Assembly (NCBI GenBank): GCA_029251375.1
Contig: JAQXDL010000010.1
Location: forward strand, 62,001-126,000
DNA: 64,000 nucleotides
From: Pseudomonadales bacterium
GTDB taxonomy: Bacteria > Pseudomonadota > Gammaproteobacteria > Pseudomonadales > Azotimanducaceae
Reading direction: 5' to 3'
This document shows, piece by piece, positions 1 to 8,624 of the stretch (within the stretch, counting starts at the first letter, position 1; each line of letters begins with the position of its first letter). The notes under the pieces are model-generated. The model made no database searches, was not told the origin of the DNA, and worked only from the letters and a program-made list of their open reading frames with translations. A program made the translations under genes and the position numbers.

Positions 1-535
1 CCAGGGTGGCACCCGATTCAAGTGAAAAATCATCAGTTACCCACATCATGTTACTCGCTACGGATGCTGAAGGAATGGGCTCCGGCACCATGGGTGCATC
101 TACATGCATTCCTTGAGGAGGGTCACCCTCGCACCTTACATGGCCGTGGTTGCTGCTAATTTGGCAACTCTCACCCATCAAATAAGTAATTAGTGCCAAA
201 GGCTTTTCAGCCATGACGGCTTCTTCAAATATCCTGTCACGGGCCAATAGCCATGTAACAAGGTAACTGCCCCCCTTGGGACCGGATAACGGAATGCGTT
301 TACCGGCAGCGCGGTCCTCTTCTCCGAGCCTTAATATAGTTTCCCGCAACTCATCAAAGAACGCGAGTGGCTTCACATTTTCTATGATCGTATAACCATA
401 AAGCTCAAGCTCTAGGACATTGCGCTCTAGGTCAAGCCGAATGATCTCATCTCGCATCCGATCTAAGCGCTTGTGTGATTCAATCATTGCAGGATGTCGA
501 TGATCTGTGTCATCTGCTTTTTTTTGGCTTGCCAT
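1..535 (-). CDS. Phytanoyl-CoA dioxygenase (PhyH) family protein, 5' part only
   Basis: An open frame reads from an ATG at 535 to the left edge, giving the first 178 residues; the 3' part lies outside the window. The frame contains a HVD triad followed by a WVTDDFSLESGATL-like stretch, which is how PhyH-family Fe(II)/2-oxoglutarate dioxygenases present the first iron ligands (HxD) and the following conserved strand. The N-terminal 60 residues are charged and helical. Family members hydroxylate diverse small molecules, so the substrate cannot be given. The distal iron-binding His and the 2-oxoglutarate-binding Arg cannot be checked because they are off the edge. The upstream neighbour is on the same strand but 240 bases away, so it is probably a separate unit. 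Confidence 0.75.
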   Translation of the reverse strand, partial: MASQKKADDTDHRHPAMIESHKRLDRMRDEIIRLDLERNVLELELYGYTIIENVKPLAFFDELRETILRLGEEDRAAGKRIPLSGPKGGSYLVTWLLARDRIFEEAVMAEKPLALITYLMGESCQISSNHGHVRCEGDPPQGMHVDAPMVPEPIPSASVASNMMWVTDDFSLESGATL

Positions 536-774
536 ATCACGAACCCTCGGTCTAATTATCGCTCAATGAGATAGATCTCTTTGTCTTTACAAGACATTAG
601 CATACTAATTTAACTCTACTGTGCCATATTCGTTAGTCAAAAGATCCAGCATTACCCTGCTCCGAAATAGCGGTTTGCGTCTGTGATCGTCCTATACGCT
701 GACAGCTACAGACTAACCGACAGTCTTTGCAACGCGAAATCGCCTTCTGAGTACTAAACAAATATCAAAAAAAT

Positions 775-1185
775 TTATTGTATTGTCACATCATGCAAAA
801 CTCTAAATTCTAATCCTGCTTTACGATGAAAAATCGCAGATTGATATTCGCTTGAATTGAACATCTGCAGATACGCGGTTCTGGAAGGATAGTGAACGAT
901 AATTATCTCATCATAATTCTGAGTCTCATCACCTACGAATAAGTGATCGCAACTGCCCCGATAGGCCAAGCTGCCACCCAAGGCGAGTATTTTTGGCAAA
1001 GCCACTTTACCGTATTCGTTGTAAGCCTCTCGCCCGCTTCTGCCTTTAGCGTTTTCGACAGCAGACTCATAGCGCGCCACAACGCGATACTTCAATAGGT
1101 TAATCATGTCAAAGGCAGCATCTAGGTCAGACGCTGCTATTTCATCTAATTGCATCTTTGTTGGTTCTGTCGATCTCATTGTCAT
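775..1185 (-). CDS. DUF1330-like small protein
   Basis: A 136-residue soluble protein. The segment from about residue 27 (INLLKYR) through the central AYNEYG and the later IIIVHYPSRTAYLQM is typical of the DUF1330 family, a dimeric alpha/beta-barrel fold related to small monooxygenase-like and EthD-type proteins. No catalytic residue is established for the family, so no reaction is proposed. The start is the first of two closely spaced ATGs (residues 1 and 3); either is possible and no strong ribosome-binding site separates them. It stands alone, on the same strand as the PhyH gene but with a 239-base gap between them. Confidence 0.6.
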   Translation of the reverse strand: MTMRSTEPTKMQLDEIAASDLDAAFDMINLLKYRVVARYESAVENAKGRSGREAYNEYGKVALPKILALGGSLAYRGSCDHLFVGDETQNYDEIIIVHYPSRTAYLQMFNSSEYQSAIFHRKAGLEFRVLHDVTIQ

Positions 1186-1712
1186 TGCCCGTTTTTGTTA
1201 TTCGTGTAGACGAGGATCTAAATCTTTGATTCAGTCAGGTTAGTATTAAGCCCAAGTTCACGTTGTAATTTCTTAGTTAAACCTGACGATTCGATGTGAC
1301 TCAGCAATATAGTATTTAAGTTGTTTGTCCGTTTTTACATCGTTTCATATTGCTGTATTCATTGCATACCGCGCGATGCCAAATAAGGCGCAGGCCTAAC
1401 CCTAACGCATCATGTAGCATTTCAAAGTGAATCTCTGAAACTTTAAAGGTGAATGCGGCTTAACCAGACTTCTGCCCCCGATAGCAAATACTTTACCATT
1501 GACTGCCCACACATGGGCGCCAGCCACTGCACGACATGTGATGTAGCCTTCAGCGAGCGACAGCATTTGTTAGAGGCACCATAAGTCATTGAGATGACAC
1601 GCTTATTTGATCACAAAATAGCTCGATTTCTTATACTCATCTAGACGCACTACATTGACCAACAATATATTTAAGGGAACTTTTAGCCATCAAACCAGAC
1701 TGTTTCGAGATT
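1186..1712 (-). other. Gene-free stretch with a possible Kelch-repeat remnant
   Basis: No intact gene was found in these 527 bases. On the minus strand, around 1455-1530, a short open run reads AGAHVWAVNGKVFAIGGR, which resembles one Kelch repeat (hydrophobic strand, NGK turn, then a strand ending in GGR). In-frame stops lie on both sides, so if it is real it is a relic. No hairpin terminator or convincing promoter was noted in the rest. Confidence 0.25.
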
Positions 1713-2162
1713 CTATATCGAGCTACGATAGCTCAACATGTCAAGCAATGTGCTTTTAACATTTCCGCTCGCCAATTCATTCTCAAAAAAATTTTTAAGC
1801 ACACTGATAAAATAGTGAAGAGACGGTGAGCCTTGCTCTGTGTGAAGCCAGATCAAACCTAAACTATTCAGCACTACCGTGATCCAAAAGACGTCACGGA
1901 AAACGACCTTTATGGTTTTATGCTGAAGTTTTTGCTGGGCGACTATCGCGCCCGGCCAGCCGCCTATGAAGGAAAGAAAATGCAGCGTAGATTCTGCCAC
2001 CCGCCACGTACCTTCTGCCGCTGCCTTCTTGTCTCGTGCGTAAGCGAGGTATACCAGACAACTCAAAAATAAATAGAACACGCCAACAAAAATCGGCGTA
2101 AATCCCATAAAAAAAGAAGCAACTAGGAAGCAAACAATGATGGCGATTGGCACGTAGTTCAA
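1713..2162 (-). CDS. DUF1294 family membrane protein
   Basis: A 149-residue protein with a hydrophobic N-terminal hairpin of two membrane segments (about residues 5-22 and 25-42). Next comes the DUF1294 signature: DKKAA, WRVAE, LHFLSFIGGWPGA, then QQKLQHKTIK and a last membrane segment. The family often carries a cold-shock domain at the N-terminus; this one lacks it. The first usable codon is TTG at 2162, with GTG three codons later as an alternative, and no ATG sits in frame. Function is unknown. It is 98 bases from the CPXCG gene on the same strand. Confidence 0.7.
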   Translation of the reverse strand: MNYVPIAIIVCFLVASFFMGFTPIFVGVFYLFLSCLVYLAYARDKKAAAEGTWRVAESTLHFLSFIGGWPGAIVAQQKLQHKTIKVVFRDVFWITVVLNSLGLIWLHTEQGSPSLHYFISVLKNFFENELASGNVKSTLLDMLSYRSSI

Positions 2163-2260
2163 TTTGCAGTCTTCATTTCTGGTAAACCACCATCTGATTA
2201 AGTTCCAAGCACGCTATCACTGTAGAAAGGAAAACCAGAACAATGATATTTTTAACTCAG

Positions 2261-2458
2261 TTAATAAGCATCATCTTCATCGTGAACTGAAACTGATACA
2301 TCGCCTATTTCGTTCAACACCAATTTGAATACGATTGGTCGACAGCAAACCTGGCAATCCTCAATATACTGCTGACCTGCTTCCTGATGATCGATGAGTA
2401 CATCAAGCGCCTCACCACAGTATGGACAATACACAACTTCTTCCGCTAAAAATGCCAT
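2261..2458 (-). CDS. CPXCG motif-containing cysteine-rich protein
   Basis: A 65-residue acidic protein with two cysteine pairs: CPYCGE at residues 11-16 and CQVCCRP near residue 35, separated by a spacer with a conserved aspartate. This is the layout of the small CPXCG family, thought to be zinc-ribbon-like. Its length matches that family, which is common in gammaproteobacteria. The biological role is not known. It starts at an ATG at 2458. Confidence 0.8.
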   Translation of the reverse strand: MAFLAEEVVYCPYCGEALDVLIDHQEAGQQYIEDCQVCCRPIVFKLVLNEIGDVSVSVHDEDDAY

Positions 2459-2848
2459 CTTTTACTGACTTGCCTTTAATAAATGCACAAAACGCCACAG
2501 GAAGTGACGTACCGGTGCCAATTGTAGAACGCTCGCGCGCGCGTGTGCAAAAGTGTTTCATCTTGGGCACAAAAATAGAACCAGTAAACTGGATACATAT
2601 ATTGAATATGACACAGAATTTAACCGTACAACGAGGCTCGTGGTCGCATGAGTAGATCGCATTTGCTAAATCAGCTCTGTCAGCGACTGTTATAGCAACA
2701 AATATAGATTACACGGGGGTAGACGACCGATCTTGAATCGAACTAAAATTGACGCGTCTGTCAACGCCAGCTATCAATTTTGCTGTTGCTGACTCGACTC
2801 AAGCAACACGCCTTTTAATGAACACCAGAACGCGATAACTAAAAAAAT

Positions 2849-4777
2849 ATGTCCGCACTACAATACCGCCGCGACATCGATGGGCTTCGCGCCATTGCCG
2901 TCACGCTGGTGATATTTTTTCATTATCAATTCCCATTTTTTTCTGGCGGCTTCATTGGCGTCGATGTTTTTTTTGTTATCTCCGGTTTTCTGATTACAGG
3001 TTTATTGCTTAAAGTACAAAGCAGCGATGACTTCAGCTTCTCAACCTTCTATTCGCGGCGTATTCGCCGCTTGCTACCCTCATTCCTATTAGTATCGCTC
3101 GTCACTTTCATCGTCATCTCCCGCTACTACATGGACGACGACTATTACATCTTCTCGAAGAGCTGGCTTGGCTCAGTCGTCGGCTTAAGTAATATTTATT
3201 TTCACGGCGAGCTATCGCAATATTTTTCAGCTGATGCCAAGATTATATCGCTGCTGCACACTTGGTCCTTAGCTGTTGAAGAGCAGTTCTATCTTATTTG
3301 GCCGTTGCTACTACTTTTATGTAAACCCTTAATCAAACAACCTAAATTTGTCCTAATTTTCATCACACTCTGGCTCGCCGCCTTTACCTTTTCCACCTGG
3401 CACGCCATTGTCGATCCAGTCGCGGCATACTTTTTACTACCAGCTCGCTTGTTTGAACTAATGTTGGGTTGTGGACTGTCTTTGTTCGCCCATCGCCTAC
3501 CTGAACTGAGCCGCTGGCAAGCTGAATCTATTTCCTTGATTGGCCTCGTCGCTATCGTCGCCAGCGCAATTTTATTAAACAGCGAAAGCATCTTTCCAGG
3601 CTACAACGCCCTATGGCCGACAGCAGGTGCAGCGTTGATCATCTACGCGGGTATGTCGAGTCACACGAGTCTAGTGACTCGCCTGTTAAGCACAAAAGCC
3701 TTGGTGTTTTTAGGCACTTTGTCCTACTCACTTTATCTGTGGCATTGGCCACCGGTCGCCCTTCTAAACTATCAGTTGGTCGAGCTAACATTACCAATCA
3801 AAGTCAGCTTGATTAGTTTTGCCTTTTTTGCCGCTTGGTTTACCCATGCTTTTGTCGAAAACTCACTGCGTTATCGACAATGGTCTCTCAGAAAGACGTT
3901 TGGTCTGCTTATTCTATTGCCCTGCGTGCTAATTTGGTTGGTACAACTTACTATTCGCACCAATGACGACATTAGCTTTCGAATCCCTGAAGAAAAACGC
4001 GCGCTGTACAAAATCATGCAGCAACAAAATGCAGGCGACCTTTACGAGGCATGTTTTGATGGCGCTGATTATGACTTCGATCAGAGTGAAAGCTGCCTGT
4101 TTGGCAATGCGACAAGCAATGGAAAACCGAACAGCATGTTATTAGGTGATAGTCATGCCACAGCAATGATTGGCTTGCTTGAACAATTGGTTGCAGATAC
4201 ACCCTTTTACTTCTTAGCGGTCACGAAAGCGTCTGCACCTTTTATCGCCGAACCCAACATAGACAAAGCATTTGCGGGCGAAAAAGATAGACAACGCAGT
4301 CGGGCTCTACAGCAATATCTCACGGACAACCCATCATTGACGGTATTTATTAACAACTGGTGGACGGCCTACACACAGAACAGCGAAAATATTGAATATA
4401 CATCTGCAACGATCGACTGGCTTATTAAACAGGGCCATCGCGTTATTATTATTGAAGACGTACCAGGCTTGCCTAGCCAGTCACATGCTTACTGCTTGAT
4501 CCGTGGTTCAACCGACTGCGATATCGATGCATTAGAAATTAAGGATGACTTACACTACGCTCAGCTATTTAGAACATCGATAGAAGCTCGCCACCCTGAA
4601 GTCCTGTGGATAAATCCACGTCTGGCAATCTGCGATCAACAGGGTTGTAAAACGACCTTGGACGGCCTGCCACTGTATCGCGACGATCATCATTTAAACT
4701 ATCTCGGTTCAAAAAAATTAGGCGAAGAATATCTACGTCGCTTCACTAATCCGTTAGAAGATTTGCAGATCCAATAA
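2849..4777 (+). CDS. OafA/YrhL-like membrane acyltransferase with C-terminal SGNH domain
   Basis: A 642-residue protein. The N-terminal half is an acyltransferase-3 membrane domain: RRDIDGLRAIAV at residues 7-18, a probable catalytic His at 25, and the GVDVFFVISGFLIT segment at residues 37-50, followed by about nine more membrane spans. The C-terminal half is a periplasmic SGNH hydrolase-like domain with GDSH near residue 433 and a DDHHLN motif near 611 supplying the Asp/His pair. Proteins of this design O-acetylate lipopolysaccharide, peptidoglycan or exopolysaccharide from the periplasmic side. The acceptor cannot be read from sequence and no polysaccharide cluster is adjacent. It appears monocistronic, with 141 bases to the next gene. 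Confidence 0.88.
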   Translation: MSALQYRRDIDGLRAIAVTLVIFFHYQFPFFSGGFIGVDVFFVISGFLITGLLLKVQSSDDFSFSTFYSRRIRRLLPSFLLVSLVTFIVISRYYMDDDYYIFSKSWLGSVVGLSNIYFHGELSQYFSADAKIISLLHTWSLAVEEQFYLIWPLLLLLCKPLIKQPKFVLIFITLWLAAFTFSTWHAIVDPVAAYFLLPARLFELMLGCGLSLFAHRLPELSRWQAESISLIGLVAIVASAILLNSESIFPGYNALWPTAGAALIIYAGMSSHTSLVTRLLSTKALVFLGTLSYSLYLWHWPPVALLNYQLVELTLPIKVSLISFAFFAAWFTHAFVENSLRYRQWSLRKTFGLLILLPCVLIWLVQLTIRTNDDISFRIPEEKRALYKIMQQQNAGDLYEACFDGADYDFDQSESCLFGNATSNGKPNSMLLGDSHATAMIGLLEQLVADTPFYFLAVTKASAPFIAEPNIDKAFAGEKDRQRSRALQQYLTDNPSLTVFINNWWTAYTQNSENIEYTSATIDWLIKQGHRVIIIEDVPGLPSQSHAYCLIRGSTDCDIDALEIKDDLHYAQLFRTSIEARHPEVLWINPRLAICDQQGCKTTLDGLPLYRDDHHLNYLGSKKLGEEYLRRFTNPLEDLQIQ

Positions 4778-4918
4778 CTGCCGAAGTGATGTCCAACCGG
4801 GCTATTTGAAAGCTTAACTGCCAAAAATAACGAACACATCTGTCATCGTTTCAAATCTGAACGACAGCGTTACCCTGTGTTAGGATTCAGCTAGAATAAA
4901 AATTAGCAAGGAATCAGA

Positions 4919-6244
4919 TTGAATAGTCCCCTTTCACCAAAGGCTATCGCAGAACAAGAAAGTGCTGCCAAGGCTTATAAAAGCAAACCCTACCGCTATT
5001 ACGCCCTTGCGGTATTGACCTTGGTCTACGTTTTCAATTTTGTTGACCGTCAAATCATCGTCATTTTGTCCGAATATATTATTGAAGACTTGGATTTAAC
5101 GCTTGCCCAGTACGGTATGTTGTCAGGTATCGCTTTCGCGGCGATTTATTGCGTGTTTGGTATACCGATTGCCCGTTATGCGGATAAAGGCAATCGTCGA
5201 AATGTCATTGCGGTTTCCTTGACGGTCTGGAGTTTCTTTACCGCGATGTGCGGCTCAGTGACAAACTTCTGGCAACTCTTTGCCGCTCGATTCGGTGTTG
5301 GCATTGGTGAGGCCGGCGGTAGCCCACCTGCTCACTCTATGGTGTCTGACATCTTTCCCGTTAACGAGCGTGCCACCGCTCTTTCAATCTACTCGCTGGG
5401 TGTTTACGGCGGTATTTTGGTTGGATTTGTCGGCGGTGCTTACCTAGTCCAATGGTTTGACTGGCGCGTCGCTTTTATTGTTGTTGGCCTGCCCGGCATT
5501 TTACTGGCAATTCTATTGCGTCTGACAGTGAAGGAACCACCCAGAGGTTTTTCTGAGACTCGCGAAGACGTTGGCGCTAATACTTCGTTCAAAGAGGTTC
5601 TTGCACTTCTATGGTCTCGTAAAGCATTTCGCCATCTTGCTTTTGCCTGCGCGCTGCACGCTTTCGTGACCTATGGTGTAGGTAACTTTATGGTGATATT
5701 CCTTAGTCGTGTACACGAAATGCCAAACCTAGAGATAGGCAAAATCTACGGCCTGGTAGCGGGTATTGGCGGGCTTGCTGGTACCCTCGCGGGAGGCTGG
5801 CTGTCGGACAAACTTTCTGAAAAGACCGGCAATAGAAATTGGTACATTTGGGTGCCCCTGATCTCAACACTCGCTGCCGTACCCTTCGCAATCAATACTT
5901 TCCTTTTCATGGATAGCGGTATGGCGGCAGCTTTATCTTGGGCGTTACCGGTCTTCTTTGGCGGTTTTTACCTCGCGCCGTGTATCGCGATGACCCACGG
6001 CATGGTCGGACTCCGCATGCGTGCATTGTCATCCGCCGTATTGTTCTTTGTGTTGAATTTGATCGGCCTCGGCTTAGGGCCAATCCTAACCGGGTATGTC
6101 GCAGATCTACTCACGCCGCAGTTCGGTATTGATGGCATCCGTTACGCAATGACACTGACTATTTTGGTCAACATTTGGTGCGCCTTTCACTACTTTATGT
6201 GTACCCGAACATTGAAGGATTCACTGGACAACGCGCCGGCCTAG
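4919..6244 (+). CDS. MFS transporter, spinster-like
   Basis: A 441-residue, 12-span major facilitator protein. The first membrane helix carries the FNFVDRQ motif typical of the spinster-like branch, followed by YGMLSG, a cytoplasmic loop ARYADKGNRR (motif A-like), and GVGIGEAGGSPP in helix 4-5. The start is a TTG at 4919 behind an AAGGA-type ribosome-binding site; no in-frame ATG lies near. The substrate is unknown; bacterial members near catabolic genes are often annotated as carriers of organic acids or lipid-like compounds. A paralogue with the same FVDRQ motif lies at 35410-36768. Confidence 0.88.
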   Translation: MNSPLSPKAIAEQESAAKAYKSKPYRYYALAVLTLVYVFNFVDRQIIVILSEYIIEDLDLTLAQYGMLSGIAFAAIYCVFGIPIARYADKGNRRNVIAVSLTVWSFFTAMCGSVTNFWQLFAARFGVGIGEAGGSPPAHSMVSDIFPVNERATALSIYSLGVYGGILVGFVGGAYLVQWFDWRVAFIVVGLPGILLAILLRLTVKEPPRGFSETREDVGANTSFKEVLALLWSRKAFRHLAFACALHAFVTYGVGNFMVIFLSRVHEMPNLEIGKIYGLVAGIGGLAGTLAGGWLSDKLSEKTGNRNWYIWVPLISTLAAVPFAINTFLFMDSGMAAALSWALPVFFGGFYLAPCIAMTHGMVGLRMRALSSAVLFFVLNLIGLGLGPILTGYVADLLTPQFGIDGIRYAMTLTILVNIWCAFHYFMCTRTLKDSLDNAPA

Positions 6245-6253
6245 CCATTGATG

Positions 6254-6481
6254 CTACTCCGGCGAATGCTGCCCGTGTGCAAACTTGGGAAATCGTGGAC
6301 CCGCTTGCCATCGTATAACGTCTGCACTTGCAAGCGGATTGGCAAAGGGCCTGCCAAACCCCATACCGCACGCGGCTAGCCCATCAAAATTTGATGTCTG
6401 AACAAAAGGGTTTCCGTAACAGTCCAAACAATCGGCACGCTGTTGATCAGGCATGAAAATAAGAATATTCGGGCGGCTCAT
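6254..6481 (-). pseudogene. Truncated, frameshifted sulfatase remnant
   Basis: From an ATG at 6481 the frame reads MSRPNILIFMPDQQRADCL, then YGNPFVQTSNFDGLAACG: the first strand, the metal-binding Asp-Gln and the start of a type I sulfatase. It ends after about 75 residues where the family needs 450-550. One frame over, at 6332-6300, the sequence reads QSACKCRRYTMASG-like, a degraded copy of the sulfatase signature (Cys-x-Pro/Cys-x-Arg ... TG). A frameshift therefore separates the N-terminus from the signature, and the rest of the gene is missing. It lies just downstream of the GPH symporter on the same strand, so it was probably the second gene of that operon. Confidence 0.75.
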
Positions 6482-6556
6482 AATCTCTAACGAATCAACG
6501 AATGAAAATCTACAAGGCCAGAAACTGAGCCAGCTAGTCAACGACTGATGTGCAGG

Positions 6557-8065
6557 CTACTTTAGGTCTTTGAATTCTCCAAGGGAAAAGTCTCCGGTAG
6601 CTGCTCGCGCACGGCGCTCAACCAACTCCCCGTAGATCCGCTCATGCTCACTGCGAGTAAGCCGATATAAAGAGAATAGACCTATAGGAATGAGATAGAA
6701 CAACGGAATACCGACACCTACAGCTAATCCTAAATTAACTATCACCTCCGCGGGCACATCAGACGGAAAAGCACTTTTGGGGAAGTTTAAAAAATCAATT
6801 ATGACGCCTGCAATGACGATACCCAAACCCGAAACAGCTTTGCCCGAAAAGGAAATCGCTGAGAAAAACATACCCTCTTGCCGCTTACCTGTTTTGTATT
6901 CTTGATAGTCAAGTATGTCCGCCATCACGGAGGCACCCATAATGCCGTAGATGGTAGCGGTAATTGTTCTAAGAATGTGATTCGATATCAAAATGATTAG
7001 TAACAAACTTGAACCGTTCTCTGGCAGCAAGTCAAAGAACCGTAGATTAACCATGAAGATGCCATCGACTAATAAAAAAGTGAACGTCGTCAATATAATT
7101 GTCTTTTTGTCTACTCGCCTTTGAATCCAAGATATACTCGAAAAAGCGATCATCGCACCAACAATAGAAAGCGGAAACCAACGAAGATCCTCTGGCGTTA
7201 ACCCCCAGAAGTAGGTATTTAAATAGAGCTCTAGCGCAGCCAGGCCACCCGCAATCGTCGAACCAATGAGAACAGCCATAAAAACAAGTAAAAACTGAGT
7301 ATTTCCAAGCGCTAGCATGAGTTCAGAAAAGACCCGACTAAAACTAAACTTTGCTGTTTCACTCGCAGGCTGTATTAAATATTGCACTTCTTTTCTCGTA
7401 AAGTGGGTCGTGAAAAGCACCGCCAAAAATACAAAAATGGATACCACCGCGGCGAACATGGCGTACGCATCTGGGTTTAAATGGCCCGGCGTATAGGTTT
7501 CATTACTCGGAAAGATAAACGTGTAGGTCGCGACGGTAAAAGAAGCACCGAATACCCATCCAAAAAAATAGCGATAAGTGACGATTGTCGTCCGCTCTGT
7601 ATAGTCGTCAGAGAGTTCTGCCATCATTGCGGTCCAAGGTACCAAAAACAAAGTCATGGCGGTTCGCGTTAAAATGGCAAACACTAACAACCAAGCTAAA
7701 AGTGCATAATCGCCGGCTTGCTTGATGAATTCAGGCGGAACAAACACAAGAAACAAACTTACAGCGAGCGGGATAGCAGAGAGATACATCAGTGGATGGC
7801 GGCGACCCATTTTTGACCGCAAGTTATCAGAAATACTGCCAATGACAGGGTCCGTGATAGCGTCAAACACGACGGCAATACCTAGCGCGACAGATGCAAG
7901 GCTGGCGGACATGCCGAGCACTTGATTATAGAAAAACAGTAAGAAAGTATTGAACGCGAAGTTTTTGAAGGTGTCTGGAATTGAGCCTACACCTTGAACC
8001 AATTTTGTCGATACCGGTACTTTACCCTGACGGGTTTTCTCTCTGACGTATTGCGTATCTACCAC
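6557..8065 (-). CDS. GPH-family sugar:cation symporter (MelB-like MFS)
   Basis: A 502-residue, 12-span transporter. The GPH (glycoside-pentoside-hexuronide) family is indicated by the early DAITDPVIGSISDN motif with its cation-site Asp residues, followed by KMGRRHPLMYLSAIP, and later DILDYQEYKTGKRQEGM before the central region of the second half. Such carriers import sugars or glycosides with sodium or protons; the exact sugar is unknown. The start is GTG at 8065. The sulfatase remnant directly downstream suggests the pair once handled a sulfated sugar, though this is inference. Confidence 0.85.
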   Translation of the reverse strand: MVDTQYVREKTRQGKVPVSTKLVQGVGSIPDTFKNFAFNTFLLFFYNQVLGMSASLASVALGIAVVFDAITDPVIGSISDNLRSKMGRRHPLMYLSAIPLAVSLFLVFVPPEFIKQAGDYALLAWLLVFAILTRTAMTLFLVPWTAMMAELSDDYTERTTIVTYRYFFGWVFGASFTVATYTFIFPSNETYTPGHLNPDAYAMFAAVVSIFVFLAVLFTTHFTRKEVQYLIQPASETAKFSFSRVFSELMLALGNTQFLLVFMAVLIGSTIAGGLAALELYLNTYFWGLTPEDLRWFPLSIVGAMIAFSSISWIQRRVDKKTIILTTFTFLLVDGIFMVNLRFFDLLPENGSSLLLIILISNHILRTITATIYGIMGASVMADILDYQEYKTGKRQEGMFFSAISFSGKAVSGLGIVIAGVIIDFLNFPKSAFPSDVPAEVIVNLGLAVGVGIPLFYLIPIGLFSLYRLTRSEHERIYGELVERRARAATGDFSLGEFKDLK

Positions 8066-8258
8066 GTCGTTCTCAACTTAGTGACATTAGCAAAGACTAC
8101 AGTAATCGACAGCACACATCCTAGATAAAACATCCAAAATTATGTCGTTTCATGGATCACGTTAATATTGATTAAACAGCCGATACGCAGGATAGCTGAT
8201 GGAGCGGGGAATTTGGCCCGACATGGCATACTCAGCGAGCCGCTCAATATTTCCTTAT

Positions 8259-8624
8259 CTAAAGGTTATCGTCGCCAAACTTCTTCATTGCAGAAATGAT
8301 CGGCCGAATAGCCCGACCTTTGGTTGTCGCTATATATTTATAGCGCGGTGGCTTGGTCTGATAAGACTGCTTTTCTAGAAAGCCTTCGCTGACCAAACGT
8401 GTCAGGCGGTCGGACAATAGATTAGAAGGAATACGCTCAGTGCTTTTTGCAAACTCTGAATAGGTCGCGGCTCCAAACACCAACACATCTCGCAATACCA
8501 GCAACGTCCACTTATCACCAAGCAGGTCGAGTGTTTTTGCAATCGGACAAGGCGAGCGAACTTTGCATGTCGCCTTTGTATTAGCAGTTGCGCCTGACTT
8601 TGACTGTATCTTAGCTTTTGTCAT
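8259..8624 (-). CDS. HxlR-family transcriptional regulator
   Basis: A 121-residue winged-helix protein when started at the ATG at 8624. The HxlR signature is clear: CPIAKTLDLLGDKWTLLVLRD, then RIPSNLLSDRLTRLVSEGFLEK for the recognition helix and wing. A longer reading from GTG at 8633 is possible. The ATG was chosen because it overlaps the stop of the MATE gene as ATGA, a usual sign of translational coupling. The two genes form an operon, with the regulator probably controlling its own operon from the palindrome at 9992-10036. The ligand is unknown; related regulators answer to quinones, aldehydes or disulfide stress. Confidence 0.88.
   Translation of the reverse strand: MTKAKIQSKSGATANTKATCKVRSPCPIAKTLDLLGDKWTLLVLRDVLVFGAATYSEFAKSTERIPSNLLSDRLTRLVSEGFLEKQSYQTKPPRYKYIATTKGRAIRPIISAMKKFGDDNL

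Noticed and set aside
2422-2655. 77-codon plus-strand frame overlapping the CPXCG gene
   Set aside because: It runs antisense through the CPXCG gene and has no recognised motif or ribosome-binding site.
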